The position numbers and the translations under genes were made by a program. The notes beneath the pieces were generated by a model. The model did not search any database. It was given only the letters and a program-made list of their open reading frames with translations, and had not been told where the DNA came from. From positions 5,644,501-5,708,500 of the forward strand of contig OZ017802.1 in assembly GCA_963969395.1 (NCBI GenBank): a stretch of 64,000 bases of DNA. Reading direction: 5' to 3'. This stretch comes from Pseudoscleropodium purum (Eukaryota > Streptophyta > Bryopsida > Hypnales > Brachytheciaceae). Within the stretch, counting starts at the first letter, position 1. The number at the start of each line of letters is the position of its first letter. Positions 14,042-26,700 of this stretch are shown piece after piece.

Positions 14042-15022
14042 AGCTAACAACGCCCAGTCGACCTGAAACTCAGGTCAACACAACTATACATAAGCTTCCA
14101 GAGGTCAACCGCTCCAAAAAGGAAAGCAAAAGCTCCGTCGACAGTACCGACAGCTTCGCTTCCACTGTAGTCTCCGCGCGTTGTTGCGTTTACTCTCACG
14201 AGCCGCACCGTTGTGAGAATTGAGTGCAAGGCACAGGCGATGGTGGAAATCAAGGGTTTAGCATTCTAATCCAGCAAAGACGTACCCGTGCTCCTCGCTC
14301 CTGTCCTAACCTAATGCAAGCACGAAGAATTTCAGGAAGGGGATTCCGAGGGAGGATTTCACTAATCGCCAAAGAGATTGAGAAACAGAATCCTAAGTAA
14401 AGCGTCAACAAAGCGAAAGAGCGGAAGAACTCACCAAGCACTGATACCCAGAATCGGAGATCCGCGGTAGCTTCGCGGAGTCTGCAACGACACAAAGGAC
14501 CATATATATCAGATGAAAACTGCGAAATGAAATGGATGAAAGGTGAATGTTTTTCATCCTCATCGTGCGTACATTTATGGCCCTGTGGACGCCCTACCAC
14601 AGGGCACGACGGTTTCGGTTGAAACTTGTCTCCCTCTCAAACAAAAGTTCGTACCGCCCAAAATAGAACAACTGGCCCGAAACTGGAAAGTAACGTTTTC
14701 AAACTTTCAAACCGTCATTCAACGTCTCTATTCTGTTCTTCAATCCCCTAATCCCCTCTAGATGCAGAGGATTCTCTGACCAAGTGTCAAGGATCGATGC
14801 AGAGATGTGGTGACATTCGTGCAGAGTTTGAAGGGGTTTGAAATTCTCCAAGACTTCGGTGTCTGGAGTTTGAGAGCGACATTGGCGTTTGTTTGTTTTC
14901 AAGTGTACGTGTGACCCGCCGAGGTGTTTTCACGTTGCTTACTGCGGGTGTATTCTTTATGTGTACGAGCGCTTGCGCTATGAGAGGTTGCTTGGCAGTA
15001 TCGTGGACAATTTGAGCGCCGA
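14042..15022. promoter_or_regulatory. Shared upstream region of a divergent gene pair
   Basis: About 980 bp separate the ATG of the PDIL5-2-like gene (minus) from that of the coiled-coil gene (plus), so both promoters and leaders must lie here. On the minus strand a strong donor, TTG|GTGAGT, near 14435 suggests a 5' leader intron for the PDI gene. The composition is more GC-rich than distant intergenic DNA. No clear TATA box was picked out. Confidence 0.5.
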
Positions 15023-18000
15023 ATGTTATTGAGCGCGATGGAGACCAGTAACGGGGAATTTGAGCTAGTGCTGCAGGAAGCTGCCGCGGGTGTGAGTGCG
15101 CAGGTACTTTCAGTTTCTATTTGAGTTTTTCTTGTTTCTGCATTGGTAAGTTTGAGCTTGAATAAGCCGGGAAGTATGCATTTCTGTTGGGGTTGAATCA
15201 GTCTCACAGGAAACCTATAAATTGGTGGTGTAGTGGGAGGCCTTTCTACTGGATTTCTTTACGGTGTCTTCGCGTTCTTAAGTGAGATTCAGATGCTGTT
15301 TTACCGATTTCCCCTGCCTCTGTAAAAGGTTTATTGATAGGAGTGTACGCGTAAATATTTTGAGCGACGTCGTAAGAGGCCAGTCGCTGAAGCATTCCTA
15401 TCATCCGTCCTTTTGGTATAAGTGTTGGGCGCGGTGATACCAGAAAACAGGAATTCTAGTTCACCGGTTTCTAATTCAGCATCAATCTAAATGTTTTCCA
15501 ATCTTTTTCAGAGCTTAAGAACGGTCTTCAGGAACCATATCTAAAGAATCGCAGTCTAAGGCAATCAGAACCGCAAGTAAAGAATCTTGAGGACAAGAAT
15601 CTTCTGTTTGTCTGTCATCATTGGTTTCACGAGCAATAGTAAATGAGTGCTCACTCGCTTTGAGATAGTGCCTGTCACAATGTGAGTTTCCGAAAATGTC
15701 CAGCAATAGGAGCCCTTGATTTGCATCCATATTTTGAATCACACCTGTATTTCTTGTTTCACAGAAAGACATGGTGGTTTCTCCTAGAGACGTAGCAAAA
15801 GGGGATGGGAAACTATCACACTTGGGAGTGCAGGAGTCGTGGGAAATTGAAAGACGGCAACTGGAGAAGGAGCTTTACGAAGTGAGTGCCGTCCTTTTGC
15901 ATTTTCGCTACTTCCTTTTGTGTTCGTCGAAGTACCGTAGCAGTACTATCTGGCGATGTTTATCAGTCTAAAGATCAGTTAATCATGCAAGTTCATTAAA
16001 GCCCTAAATTTCAGTGGCGAGGTTTCGGTTTTTCTTTCAACGATACCAAATTAGAGGCGATGAGAAACTTTTTTCGATAGTTGTTCCAGAAGCCAAGTCG
16101 TCGTTACATATCAATTTTTTTGACTAGTTCCTGGCGGTTCGCAGTGCACGAGAGCTCACAAAATGAGTATTGTCCAAGGTGCTTATGAAATGTCGAAGCT
16201 CCAGGTGTCCTTTGGCGTGGTGAAACGACAGGAATCCCTTGCAAAAGAACAATTAGGTGAGCTGAGGTCCATCTGAAATGCTTATTGAGCTCTGAAGTAG
16301 AATTTGAGGGACTACTAAATCGTGGCCCTCGAATTGAGAATTCCACTAGTAGAGACTGCAGCATTGGAATTCTGAAATTCTCATTCTTATCCAGCCTCTT
16401 CTTTCAACTCCAGTATTGACTAACTTAAGTCGTGCAGAGGATGCTCTCGTCGTTGTTAAGAAACTTCAAACGGAGGTCGAAAGGCTGAATGGCCAGCTTC
16501 GGCACACTGAAACTGAGAACATGAAACTCAGCACTGAATTATCTTCCTTACGCTCTGAACTTGACGGGCAAACTGCTAAGGGCGAGAGCATTGATAGGGA
16601 GCCTGAAGCAGCCATGAAACCCCCCGTTAAGTCTGTAGATGTCGTGAAGATTTTGTCAGAAGAGACGGTTCCACTGCTTGCCCAACATGAATTGCAAACC
16701 AAGCAACTACAGAAAATTGAGAACAACTTGGAAAGTGGTGAAGGACTAGTAACGGATCAAAATGTTCTGGAGAAATGGACTGTAGAGAACGAAGCCCTGC
16801 ACTCGGCGACCATGCAAATAGAGGAACTGAAACAAAGGTTGGCAGTCAGGGAAAGTCTTGAAGCGGACTTGACGACGAGCCAACAAGGCATAGAGAAAGT
16901 TACTAAAGAGAAAGAGGAGCTCCTGATGCGGCTCGAGGCAGTCACCAAGGAGCTCCTACAATGCAAGAAAAGGATAGCAGAGACCGAGATGCACGATGTA
17001 GAGCAGGTTCAATATTCTCAGGTGATAGCTGGGCTGAATGTGGAGAAAATCTCATTGATTAGCCAGCTTGAGCTCCTGAGAGGGGAGCTAGAGAATCAAA
17101 AGGAGGCAGCTAAAAAAGCTCAAACCGAAGCGAGCAAGGTGAGTGCATCTCTTTGTAACGCCAAAGGACAGGGAGGCCTAAATTGAGCCTCATGGTTTTC
17201 TTCAAGCAGTTTTGAGTCGGTCATGTATTTTTAGACCGACGCAGTGTTCAGCTTTGAGTAGGTCACCTTTTTTTTGTATTTTTTCAGTGTTCTTCGCTGA
17301 TGCTGTTGGTATAAAGTTTGCCCGTCTAAATTATATTTTCACAATATGATCAATCAATTTAGTCATTTTAAAACCTCGAATTATGGACTTCAAGGGTTGA
17401 GACTTGGAGCAAGCGCAGGCGAGAAGTTTATTTTTCCAGCTTCACGCGTTTTAGCCTCTAGTATCCCAAGCTGTGATCCGTAAAGCAACTGTGTTTGTCA
17501 CCCTGTTAAATTTTTAGCGGACGCTGTTACAGGCAATGGAAGCTGAACGAGAATGTGCGAAGGCTTTTAAGCTTGTGGAGGAGAAAGAAGAGGAGATGGA
17601 ATATTACATGAGGCAGCTCGAGAGTTTGCGGGAGAAAAATAGCATGTTGCGTACTCAGCTTGACATGGAACAACAGTGCAAAGAGATTGAGGTGCGTACC
17701 CGCATTCAATTACCTTTTTGTCTAGAGACCCTGAAGACTCCATTCATTTATGAGAAAATAATTTCCGCAAATGAGCAGTATCTATCAAGCTCGTCTACGA
17801 GAATTTCACTTGACATGTATTCTATCCCTTTTCAGATGGCTGGGATGCCTAAAGTGCACGAACAGGCTATGAATCAATTCAGTCGTAATTTTAATACCTC
17901 CATTGAGCTGGTGGCTAGCAACAGTGTCCAGAACCCTCTAAAGATACCTTCGGAGCCGACTTCTTTGCATGTAAGCACAATCTAAAATAATTTATTCCAG

Positions 18001-19929
18001 TTTGGTCACAAACTAGTATGAACTGTAGACATCGTAACTATGTCCCCCTCGACCCCTCTCCGAATATTCCAGTGTCATGCTGTTTGATATCCCCCCTCTA
18101 CCTCTAGTGATTTTGAAGCAATTTTTTGCAGGCCCAGGGAGCAGTTACAACAGCACCAAAAACACGAAAAGCATCTAATGACTCCAGTCTCAAGGTACCC
18201 ATTCCGAAGACTCTAAATGGATTGACATGCTTTCTAGATCTTCTTGATGTTTGGGGTATTCTAATGGACCTTCCTTCAGTAGCTTCGTATCTTGTGAATC
18301 TGTAGTTCTACAATCAAATCACAGGTGATGTTCTTCGCAATTTCTCGAGACATAAACGTCTGTATTCTACGTTCAACGTCCGTGAAACTTTTTAAGAACT
18401 TCTGCTTGTGGAACTGTATTCTGTTGCGGTAAAGTCTAACTCAAGTTTTTCTGCTTAGCCTCTGCAAGATGCATCCCGAGAAGGAATAGGCAGCCCGCCA
18501 ACTGAGGGTCCCGTTGCGCTGATGAACCTTGAGCCAGTTGCAATACAGCAACCTGCAAAACCGACAGTGAAAAAGAGCTTGAGGTTGAGAAATCGAGCAC
18601 ACGCACAACAATCGATGGTGAACCCCGAGATCCTGTTTTATCTTGAATCACAAAACTTGGCAGTGGGTCTACACGGCGGCTATGCTTGCTGCGTCTCTTC
18701 TAGCAACAGTATTGCTTTTAACTTGTTGGTGTCGCTTTAGAAATCCTATTTAAAATTTCAGCATTCAAATTATCCAACGGTTACTGGCACTTGTATTGCC
18801 CGTTTCACGATTTCACTAAGCCCAATACTTCGTGGAATGGTACAGGACTCTGGTTCTGCTACGACAGGTGCCGTCAAGCAAGTGATTTACTTGACGGAGG
18901 AGAACGATGAGGATGACGGAGTCATTGAGGACGTTAGACAATTGAAGAAAGGAAGCCTTTCGAGATTGGTAAACTCAACCGCTCTACCGATGAATCCTTT
19001 CGCCGCTGTTTCATTCTATGCTCTTTACTTCTTCCCTTTGTCAAAGTCATACATTGGGTTAGAGATTTAAATCCGATGCTCAAAGCTATGTTGCCAGAAG
19101 CCTCTCACTGTTGTGTGCGCACTTGTATGAGTTGCTTAACAGATCATACGACTTTACTTGAATAGGACCTAGGCAATTGTAATCAAAGACGTGGTATCAA
19201 AAAGGGTTACCAGCCACTGGTCCTAACTTGCAAATGATTTTAGATAGCCGTGGCCTCGATGGCCCTGTCAAATGCAAATGGCTCGGAACCAAATTCTGTT
19301 CCAAGTTCATTCTCTGTTCTTAATCTGCAAAATCCAACCGAAGGATCTTAAAGATTGTGTTGTGCTTGTCCTACCCCCCAATTTTCAGTCGTTGGTCATA
19401 AATATCCTGAAAGATCATAGCAATAAAAGTTCTAGATTTCAGCAATTTGACTAAATTGACATTAAGCTTTAGTTTATGTACTTGGAATCTCATTGGTTGC
19501 ATTTCTTACAAATTAGATTCTGTAGTGGGTTGCAAGTGAATTAATAAGGGCTAGGATTGCGGTTTCTATTCCTCTCATCCATCGAGTCTCTTAAGTGCCA
19601 CAGCAGCTTCAAAATCCTGCTTTGACATAAAAAAATAAACAAAAAATTCCTCTACCCATAAGTTTGTAGGCTTGTAAAACATGGATTTACTGACAAGGAT
19701 TTGGGCCCACTTGCAGCTGAAGAGAGCTGCGGTACCGATGCCCAGTGACGCGGAGACAAGCAAGAAGAAAGGACGGAAGAAAAATTTGAACGCCAGAAGG
19801 GGCAACGATCCTGATGCCGAACTTGGTCTAGCTCATCTTCTTGTGAAAAAAAGCGACCGTGTCGGCGCTCGCCCCACGCCTTTGCGATCAAATATTACTC
19901 CCAGAAGTGGTTCCAGGCTACCTAGATGA
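15023..19929 (+). CDS. Coiled-coil protein of unknown function, ten exons
   Basis: Exons: 15023-15103, 15765-15881, 16145-16256, 16438-17138, 17518-17691, 17836-17970, 18132-18194, 18459-18617, 18846-18968 and 19717-19929. All junctions are GT-AG and phases agree throughout, giving about 625 residues ending in TGA. Residues from about 80 to 400 are rich in Glu, Lys, Leu and Gln with heptad character, so long coiled coils are likely. The C-terminal third is low-complexity, with an acidic patch (EENDEDD) and basic runs (KKKGRKK) that could be a nuclear localisation signal. No catalytic motif and no membrane segment are visible. The start could also be the second in-frame ATG at 15038. I do not recognise the family; a scaffold or cytoskeletal/nuclear structural role is only a guess. 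Confidence 0.8.
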
Positions 19930-20062
19930 CATTGAGATGCGCATTGAACACGCTGTCGAATTGTAGAATGCATGGGATGTACCAATGTCAGTGACTCAGT
20001 GACATAGCTTCATCTGCTGGTGAGATCTCTACAATAGCAATCCATATCCTGTGCTTTAGAAA
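19930..20062. other. 3' flank of the coiled-coil gene
   Basis: Short non-coding stretch directly after the TGA stop at 19929, presumably 3' leader and terminator sequence. No clear poly(A) signal was assigned. Confidence 0.3.
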
Positions 20063-20199
20063 TCTTGCTCACAGTAAATAGCAATGGAACAGGATCATAG
20101 GATTACACTTCTTTAGCTCCCGCTTGTTCAGGAGAATTTGAATCTTAATCTATTGCCAGGATCGCATCCTGTTCCACTGCGATTCACTGTGAGCGAGAT
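20063..20199. repeat. Inverted repeat, about 38-bp arms
   Basis: The left arm (20063-20099), starting TCTTGCTCACAGT, pairs with the right arm (20162-20199), ending ACTGTGAGCGAGA. The shared core is ATCCTGTTCCAYTGC. There are several mismatches, so it is an older structure. About 60 bases separate the arms. It may be a MITE relic or a hairpin at the 3' end of the neighbouring gene; no flanking duplication was found. Confidence 0.55.
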
Positions 20200-20254
20200 A
20201 TGAGCTGCGAACACAAGTTAGGGTTTCGGACGCAGCGGTGAGAGAACACTTTAT

Positions 20255-20690
20255 TTCAATGCAACTCATAGCTCGTTGAATGCGCATTGTCAAAACCTTT
20301 TCTGAACTACCTCACACGCATCATTGTGATTCTTGTGCAAGCGGGAGTCGTATTAATAGAACATGCTTTGCACTGTTTATCACTTTGATCTACAACTCTG
20401 ATCCTCAAAGTTGTTGATGCCCCATCATCTTCTGGAGTTTGTTTTGTGTTTCAAAGCAACTCATGGCTCGTTGGATGCGCATTGTCAAAACCTTTCGAAA
20501 CCACCTCACTCGCTTCGTAATGATTTATATTGAGCAATTTATTAGCAGAAAATCAACCATTGAAATAAATGCTTCAATGTTTCAAATGCTTGTTGTGGTG
20601 AGACATTCAATTTTAAAGCATCTCATAGCTTGTTGGATGTTCTTTGTCAATATCTTTACAAGACCACCTCAGATGGCCTTGGTTTATGGA
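20255..20690 (+). repeat. Three degenerate direct repeats, about 180-bp spacing
   Basis: A block of about 60 bases occurs near 20260, 20452 and 20622. All copies share 'aactcatrgctcgttgratg', 'attgtcaa.a.ctt' and 'accacctca'. The third copy is the most diverged. Intervening sequence is only weakly similar, so these are separate insertions or remains of a satellite-like array. Confidence 0.5.
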
Positions 20691-20959
20691 AGAAGTGTAT
20701 CCCCATGTTCTGTCCATAAAATTTTCTAAAATGTCATATATGGTAATTTTTGTAATCTTACAAGATATATGGTTTCTGCTTCATTAAAATGTTATTTCGG
20801 AAAACCTTAATTATGGTCAAGGATAAAAGCACAAATTAAGGACAAAACCTTAATTATGATCAAGAAAAAGAGTACAATACTTTCACCAATCTATTTTCAT
20901 AGTAAAATCCAATGGCAATCTATAAAAGGATATCAAAAGTTATCACAATTTTTATAATA

Positions 20960-23710
20960 AATATCTATTGAATCTCTGGCTCTAAAACATTGAGTTGTCA
21001 TATTCCAATGCCATAAATAAGTTGACAATATGTAGATAACAGAAGAGCCTTGTTGAAGAGATCAACAAGATTATCTACTAATATAACTTTCTTGATATCA
21101 TGTGCTCACTCTGTAATCAAGTCATAGGTACAACTAAAATATATTAGATCAGTATATTTATTTCAGTCATCTTTAAGAAAACCAACGTGCATTTGTGCAA
21201 CACAAGCGGTGTTGTCTTCATATAAGATAGTTGGAGAATCATCACGTGGTAATCCATAATTTGTTCAAATAAATTATTCAATTCATCTCAACCAAATGCA
21301 TTCTTGAAATACTTCATGCAAAGTAACATTTTTCTATATGTTTGGATGATTTTGTAGTTATTGTTTGCTTTATTGATTTTTAGGATATTGCAACTTTCTA
21401 TTGTAAAAAAGCATAGCCTATTTCAGACTTGGTTAATGTAGGATCAGATTTATAGCCAATATCAATTTATCCAATCAATTTGAGATATATTGATTGAAAA
21501 TAATATAATCACAAATCTTTAGTTCCTTTCAAATAACAAGGTATTTAATGCCATTCCAATGTTGTAGTATGGGATGGGCATTATGTCTTGCAACGACACT
21601 AATTGCAAATGCAACATCAAACCTTGTAGATGTAGTCAAATATAAAAGTGTTCCAACTACAAATAAGGTATGAATATTGTTCATTCAATAGTTCCTCTAG
21701 CTCGTAAGGGTGATAAAGATCACTACTTTTGTTACTACAACCAACCATAGGTGTGGAGAGTGGATAGGTATTTATCATATTGAAGTTTTGCAAAATTCAA
21801 TTGATATAAGCCATTTGTTTAGGAAAAATGCTACCATCTTTCACATACAAAATTTGTAGGCTAATGCATAAGGTATTTCAAAACCATTTTGCCTCATTTG
21901 ATGAAAAGACATGGAGGGAATGAATCATTTATAAAGAGATGCTCACTAAGATAGTCTTATAGTTGTTAATACCACATGAATCTTGATTGTTTAACATCAT
22001 GTAATGCTTGTTGTAATTTAATACTACAATATTTGTCTTGAATGGGTGTTTTATGACTAATGGTTTCAGGACCAAGTGGGATTTTCATATAAATATTAGC
22101 ATGAAGACAAGTATATAAATAAGCAGTGATTACATCCATCAAGCACAATTCAAGGATGATGTGCACTACCATTCCAATAAAATATCATAAAGTAATAGAA
22201 TCCTTGCTTGTTGAATATGTAAAATCATAATCAATGCCAAACTTTTGTATGAAACCTTGAGCAAGTAGATGGATTTTATAACAAATAATTTGATCTTTTT
22301 CATTCTGTTTTTGTACAAATTCCAGCTTGTGTTCAAGAAGTTAAGAAGTAAAATTATTCATAATAGGTCCAAAGACTCATCTTTTATGCTAAGAAACATA
22401 AACCTCCTTGAGAACAACTTTTGACTTTATCTAATCAAAGCAATGCATCTCTTCTTCAATAGTGCTTGATTATCTTTTTCGTAAGAAAGATTTTCTACAA
22501 TCATACAAATGAATGATTCATCTATTTCAATTGTTTCCCTATTCTAAATATCACTAGTACCACGATATATCACAAATAACTATGTATTCAATTTGGACTT
22601 ATCTTGTTCATAAGTAATAATGTCTTCCTCAATAATTGTAGTGATATTAGATGTAGATGGGCAATCTAATATAAGTGATCCTATAAAATTTGTAAGGGTT
22701 ACAATAGGCATAAAGGAAATAATAGTATCAATCGTTGCCTTACATTTGCATGGTTGTTTATCTAGTTCATGAATTCATTTTCTTGTAGTAATGGTTTCCA
22801 GCATTGAAACTCAAACATGGACATTATGAGCTTCACTCAATAGAGTTTTGGTAATTCTTAGTGTATCATTGAAACCGTCAAATGTCTCATCAAATAATCT
22901 TTTGTAAAGGTAAAATTTTGGCAACCTCAGTTTTTAACCAAAGATATTCTAGGATTAGAATTCAATGTAAATGTCTCAAGTGCCTTGAACATGAGGCCCT
23001 TAGAATTCTCTTGAATAGATGTTCTTCTTTTTAAAAATGAAAATATGTCTTCTTCAAATCGACAATTAGTAAAACAAACATGTAACAAAATATCAATTGA
23101 TGAATTGATATAAAGAATCATTTTGGAGAATCAAAGCCAACATAGACATAGATGCCTTTTTGTCAATGAACTCCAATAGTATGGCATTGTGGTTTCCGAG
23201 TTAAAATCCATATGCAGCAACTAAATACTTAGAAATGAAATACATTGTGAACACATTATAAATGAAACCCTTGTGAAAAAGTAATTTCCATAGATAGATG
23301 ACGTAATCAAATTAAAATTGCAACATGTAAAACTACATGTCTTTATATAAAAGTAGACAAATTTGTGTGAAGAAGCAAAAGTGTTGTAATAAGCTGAATC
23401 CATTTGATAAAAGACTTTGCTAGTATATTTTGAACATGTTCACATCAAAATGAATAGGTCAAGTCAATCCGTCTTGCAATGTATTAATCTTCAAAAGATT
23501 TTGACTAAAATTCTTGGTCATTATCCATTTGTAGTGTTTTGATAGAATAATCAAGAAAATGAGCTTTGGAATGGATTACTATTAAAAGTAAATTGACAAA
23601 AGTCAAATTTTTCATTGATAATAATGAGACATGTTTGCTTAAAGCATCAACCAAAACATAAAAAATATTGAAATGTTTCAAGTATAGAATTTATTGGACC
23701 ATAAATACTA
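20960..23710 (-). mobile_element. Decayed Ty1/copia pol
   Basis: Read on the minus strand, broken frames run in copia order. Integrase-like sequence lies at about 23600-23000 (KTLQMDNDQEF, like the family's TDNGGEF). Reverse transcriptase fragments follow at 22172-21966, with MDVITAYL and IYMKIPLGPE corresponding to MDVKTAFL and IYMKQPEGF. YLTTSTRFDVAFAISVVARH lies at about 21660-21560, and a terminal segment resembles DNLADIFTKAL near 21070. Many stops and frameshifts show it is long dead. No LTRs were identified. Confidence 0.75.
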
Positions 23711-26700
23711 CCATGTGTGAGTTCTTATTTTATCACTTGGCACTCACAATTTTATTTTTTTCATTTTTGCTATTTTGAGTATAGTTTTATATACCAAAAC
23801 CCCTCAAAAGAGTGTAAAATCCAAATAGGTATGTTACATGCCAATATATCATTTGGTTTTAAAAAGAATATTTTTTTATAGTAAATCCAAATTATACATG
23901 TAAATAGGATAGAAACCCCAAAATTGTACAAATTATGATTATGTAGCATAAATTGCCCAAATTGCCTAAATTTGTCTTGCATTTGATAGAGTATGGTTAA
24001 ATTGGTTTGTAAAAACATATGTGAGAACCCTAAGTCAAATCTTGTAGAAAGGTTTCGTTTCCCATTTCATTTTATAAAGTAGTAGAAATCTCAATTGTTA
24101 GGCTATAAGTGAAGAAAACTCAAGATAGGCCAATGAAGGGAATTTATAACCTAAATATAAAGTTTTTAGGTGGAAATCACACTAAGGGTCCAATTGCGAA
24201 ATTGATTTGTCAAGATTCCCTTCCATATAAAAGATTTTTTATTCATCAAAAATTAAACAAGATAGTAGGGTTTGATTCTCCCTTTTTTGATTGGGTTAAG
24301 TAAGTGTATGACTTTACAGATGTTTTGTGGCATTCTATGAGAGGTTTCATAAAAAGTTTCAGAATTTTTTGGTAGTTAGAGGATCCTCTTCTACACAATC
24401 AATTGCCAAAATCTATGGTAGGAAATTCATAGAAATTTTACTGAGTACGTGAAAATGTCACTAAAAATTAGACTATCTTTTTATATGATAATAGCATGCT
24501 TTGATAAGTTTCTTAACATTCTAATAGCCAAAAGTACCCATACTAGGGATTACTAGCAAAATTCGCCAATTACCAACAATTTTAAAGATTATGGCAAAAT
24601 TGATTGGCGTTTCGGGAGTGTATGAAATCAGAATGGGGTCCACTTTAGTTCTTTTCTTACTTCCTCATATCTAATAGTGAAGCTAGGATAGTTACTTTTC
24701 ATAGAAAAATCAATCTTCAAAAGTTGGATTTCAAACTCTTTTTAGTTTTAAATTGGGGCTATGTTTCAATGAGTTTTTGGCAATAGGAAAAGAGATGGGG
24801 ATTCATTTACTATCTAAAAATGACCTTTTGAAGTCAATGACACAATCAATTTTGTGATTTGGAGTCTTTCTTCAAAAATTAAAGTTTTGATTTTACATAA
24901 AAAGTAAAAAATGGAAGATTAGGATGGATTTCCTAAATGATAAGATTACCACATAGAAAATGAGAGGGGATGAGTGCCCTAAAAAGAATATATAAAAGCA
25001 CTCATTCTCCTCTCAAAACACCATTTGTAGCTATTTTTTAGCATGTTCACACGTTAGTTCATTTAGTTGGATTTTTGGCCATTTTTGAATTAAAGTTGGA
25101 AAACGTGTATTTTTGAAGCATTTCAAGCTCTAAATGTTGTTATTTCCACAAGATTTGAAAGACCTAAGGGTCTCTTCAAATCTTACTAACTCCTTTTGGG
25201 TTGAATTTTGAACTTGCACTAATTTATTTAATAGTTTGTGCAAATTTTGTCGAAATATTGTCAAAGTTTATACTTGTATTTTTGGATACTAATCCTAAAA
25301 TGACCCCTTCCATACCTTGGCAATGCTACTTAAGGGGGTCTATAGTGTCAAGTTTTGTTGAGTTTTGTACTAAGTGTTCACTAACTTGTGTTATATGTTT
25401 GAGTTCTTTTATATTAATCCCTTGTAGTAACATATTGTACTATTATGTAACATTTTATTAACCTTGTCCAAAGTATTGCATAGTTTTTCCTTGGTTGTCT
25501 ACCACAATAAAATTTTGACTATAGATGACAAAAGCTTTAGAAAATTAGAGTTTAGCCCAAAACATGACAAAGTTTTGATTATAGATGTTTTGACAAACTT
25601 TAAAACTTAGAATTTAGCTTAAAACATGATAAAGCTTTAACTATAGGTGTGTTAGAGAAAATCACCAAACAAAAGCCAAGTTTTTTGCAAAAATATCCAA
25701 AATTTAGAGACTATTTGTTAGATTTATCTAAACAATTTTATTTAGTATAGTCGACCAAAAATCCTTGTTTTAATTTATTTTTCAAGCTAGGGCTCTTGTT
25801 AACCCCTAAAGTTTCTTTGACTATATTTTCACCAAAAATGCTCAAAAACTGCCATTTTTAAGACGAATATTAAAATTTAAAAAAAAACATTTTTGGACCC
25901 AACCAACTGTAGAATCTTCCATGATGCTGAATTAAAAAGATGTGGAAAATTTCAGAAATTTCCATTGTGTAAATTGCAAGATATTAGCATTTGGATTGAC
26001 AAAAAGCCTTCTTTTGGGCCCTACAAAAAAACGTTTTTTTGAACTTCACAAGGTCACATTTGTATGAAAAAATTTCCAAAATGGTTGCAAATATTTGGAT
26101 TCATTCTCAAGCCAAGTTGGCTAAATGTATGAAAAATTGTAGATCATTTGGAATTATATAACATATAAAAAAGAATGGTAAATAGAAAGAAGTAGAGAAT
26201 GTATCAAAATACTAAATTATAAAGAATTTATTTGTAGAATTGAAAAATCCCAATTCCAATAGTTGAAATGTTGTAGTAAGCAATCTACATCCTATGGTTC
26301 TAATTTTTTCAAAAATATTGAAAATCGAGTTAAATAAACAAGTTGAGAGTTTATTTTAGAGTAGAGAATCTATAATTGCCTCACACTAAAAGTCCTCATA
26401 ATTTTCATCTTATTGATCAAAATGGAATTTTTTTTAAAGATTGTTTATGTATATTTAAATTTTAAAAACTAATTTCAAATTTTTGTTTTTGGAAAAAGTG
26501 ATTTTTTCTTATTTGCCTAGATTGCTTGCTTGGTGAAAACTACATATCATACAATAACTTTTTAACCATATAGTCAAAAGTTATGAAAATTGTTAGGCCT
26601 TAAATAAAATCTTGTTTATATATTGTATGAAAATTTTATCAAAAATAAATAAAAACTCCATTTGTAGTGACCTACCCGAAAGCACTATATTGCCAAAAAA

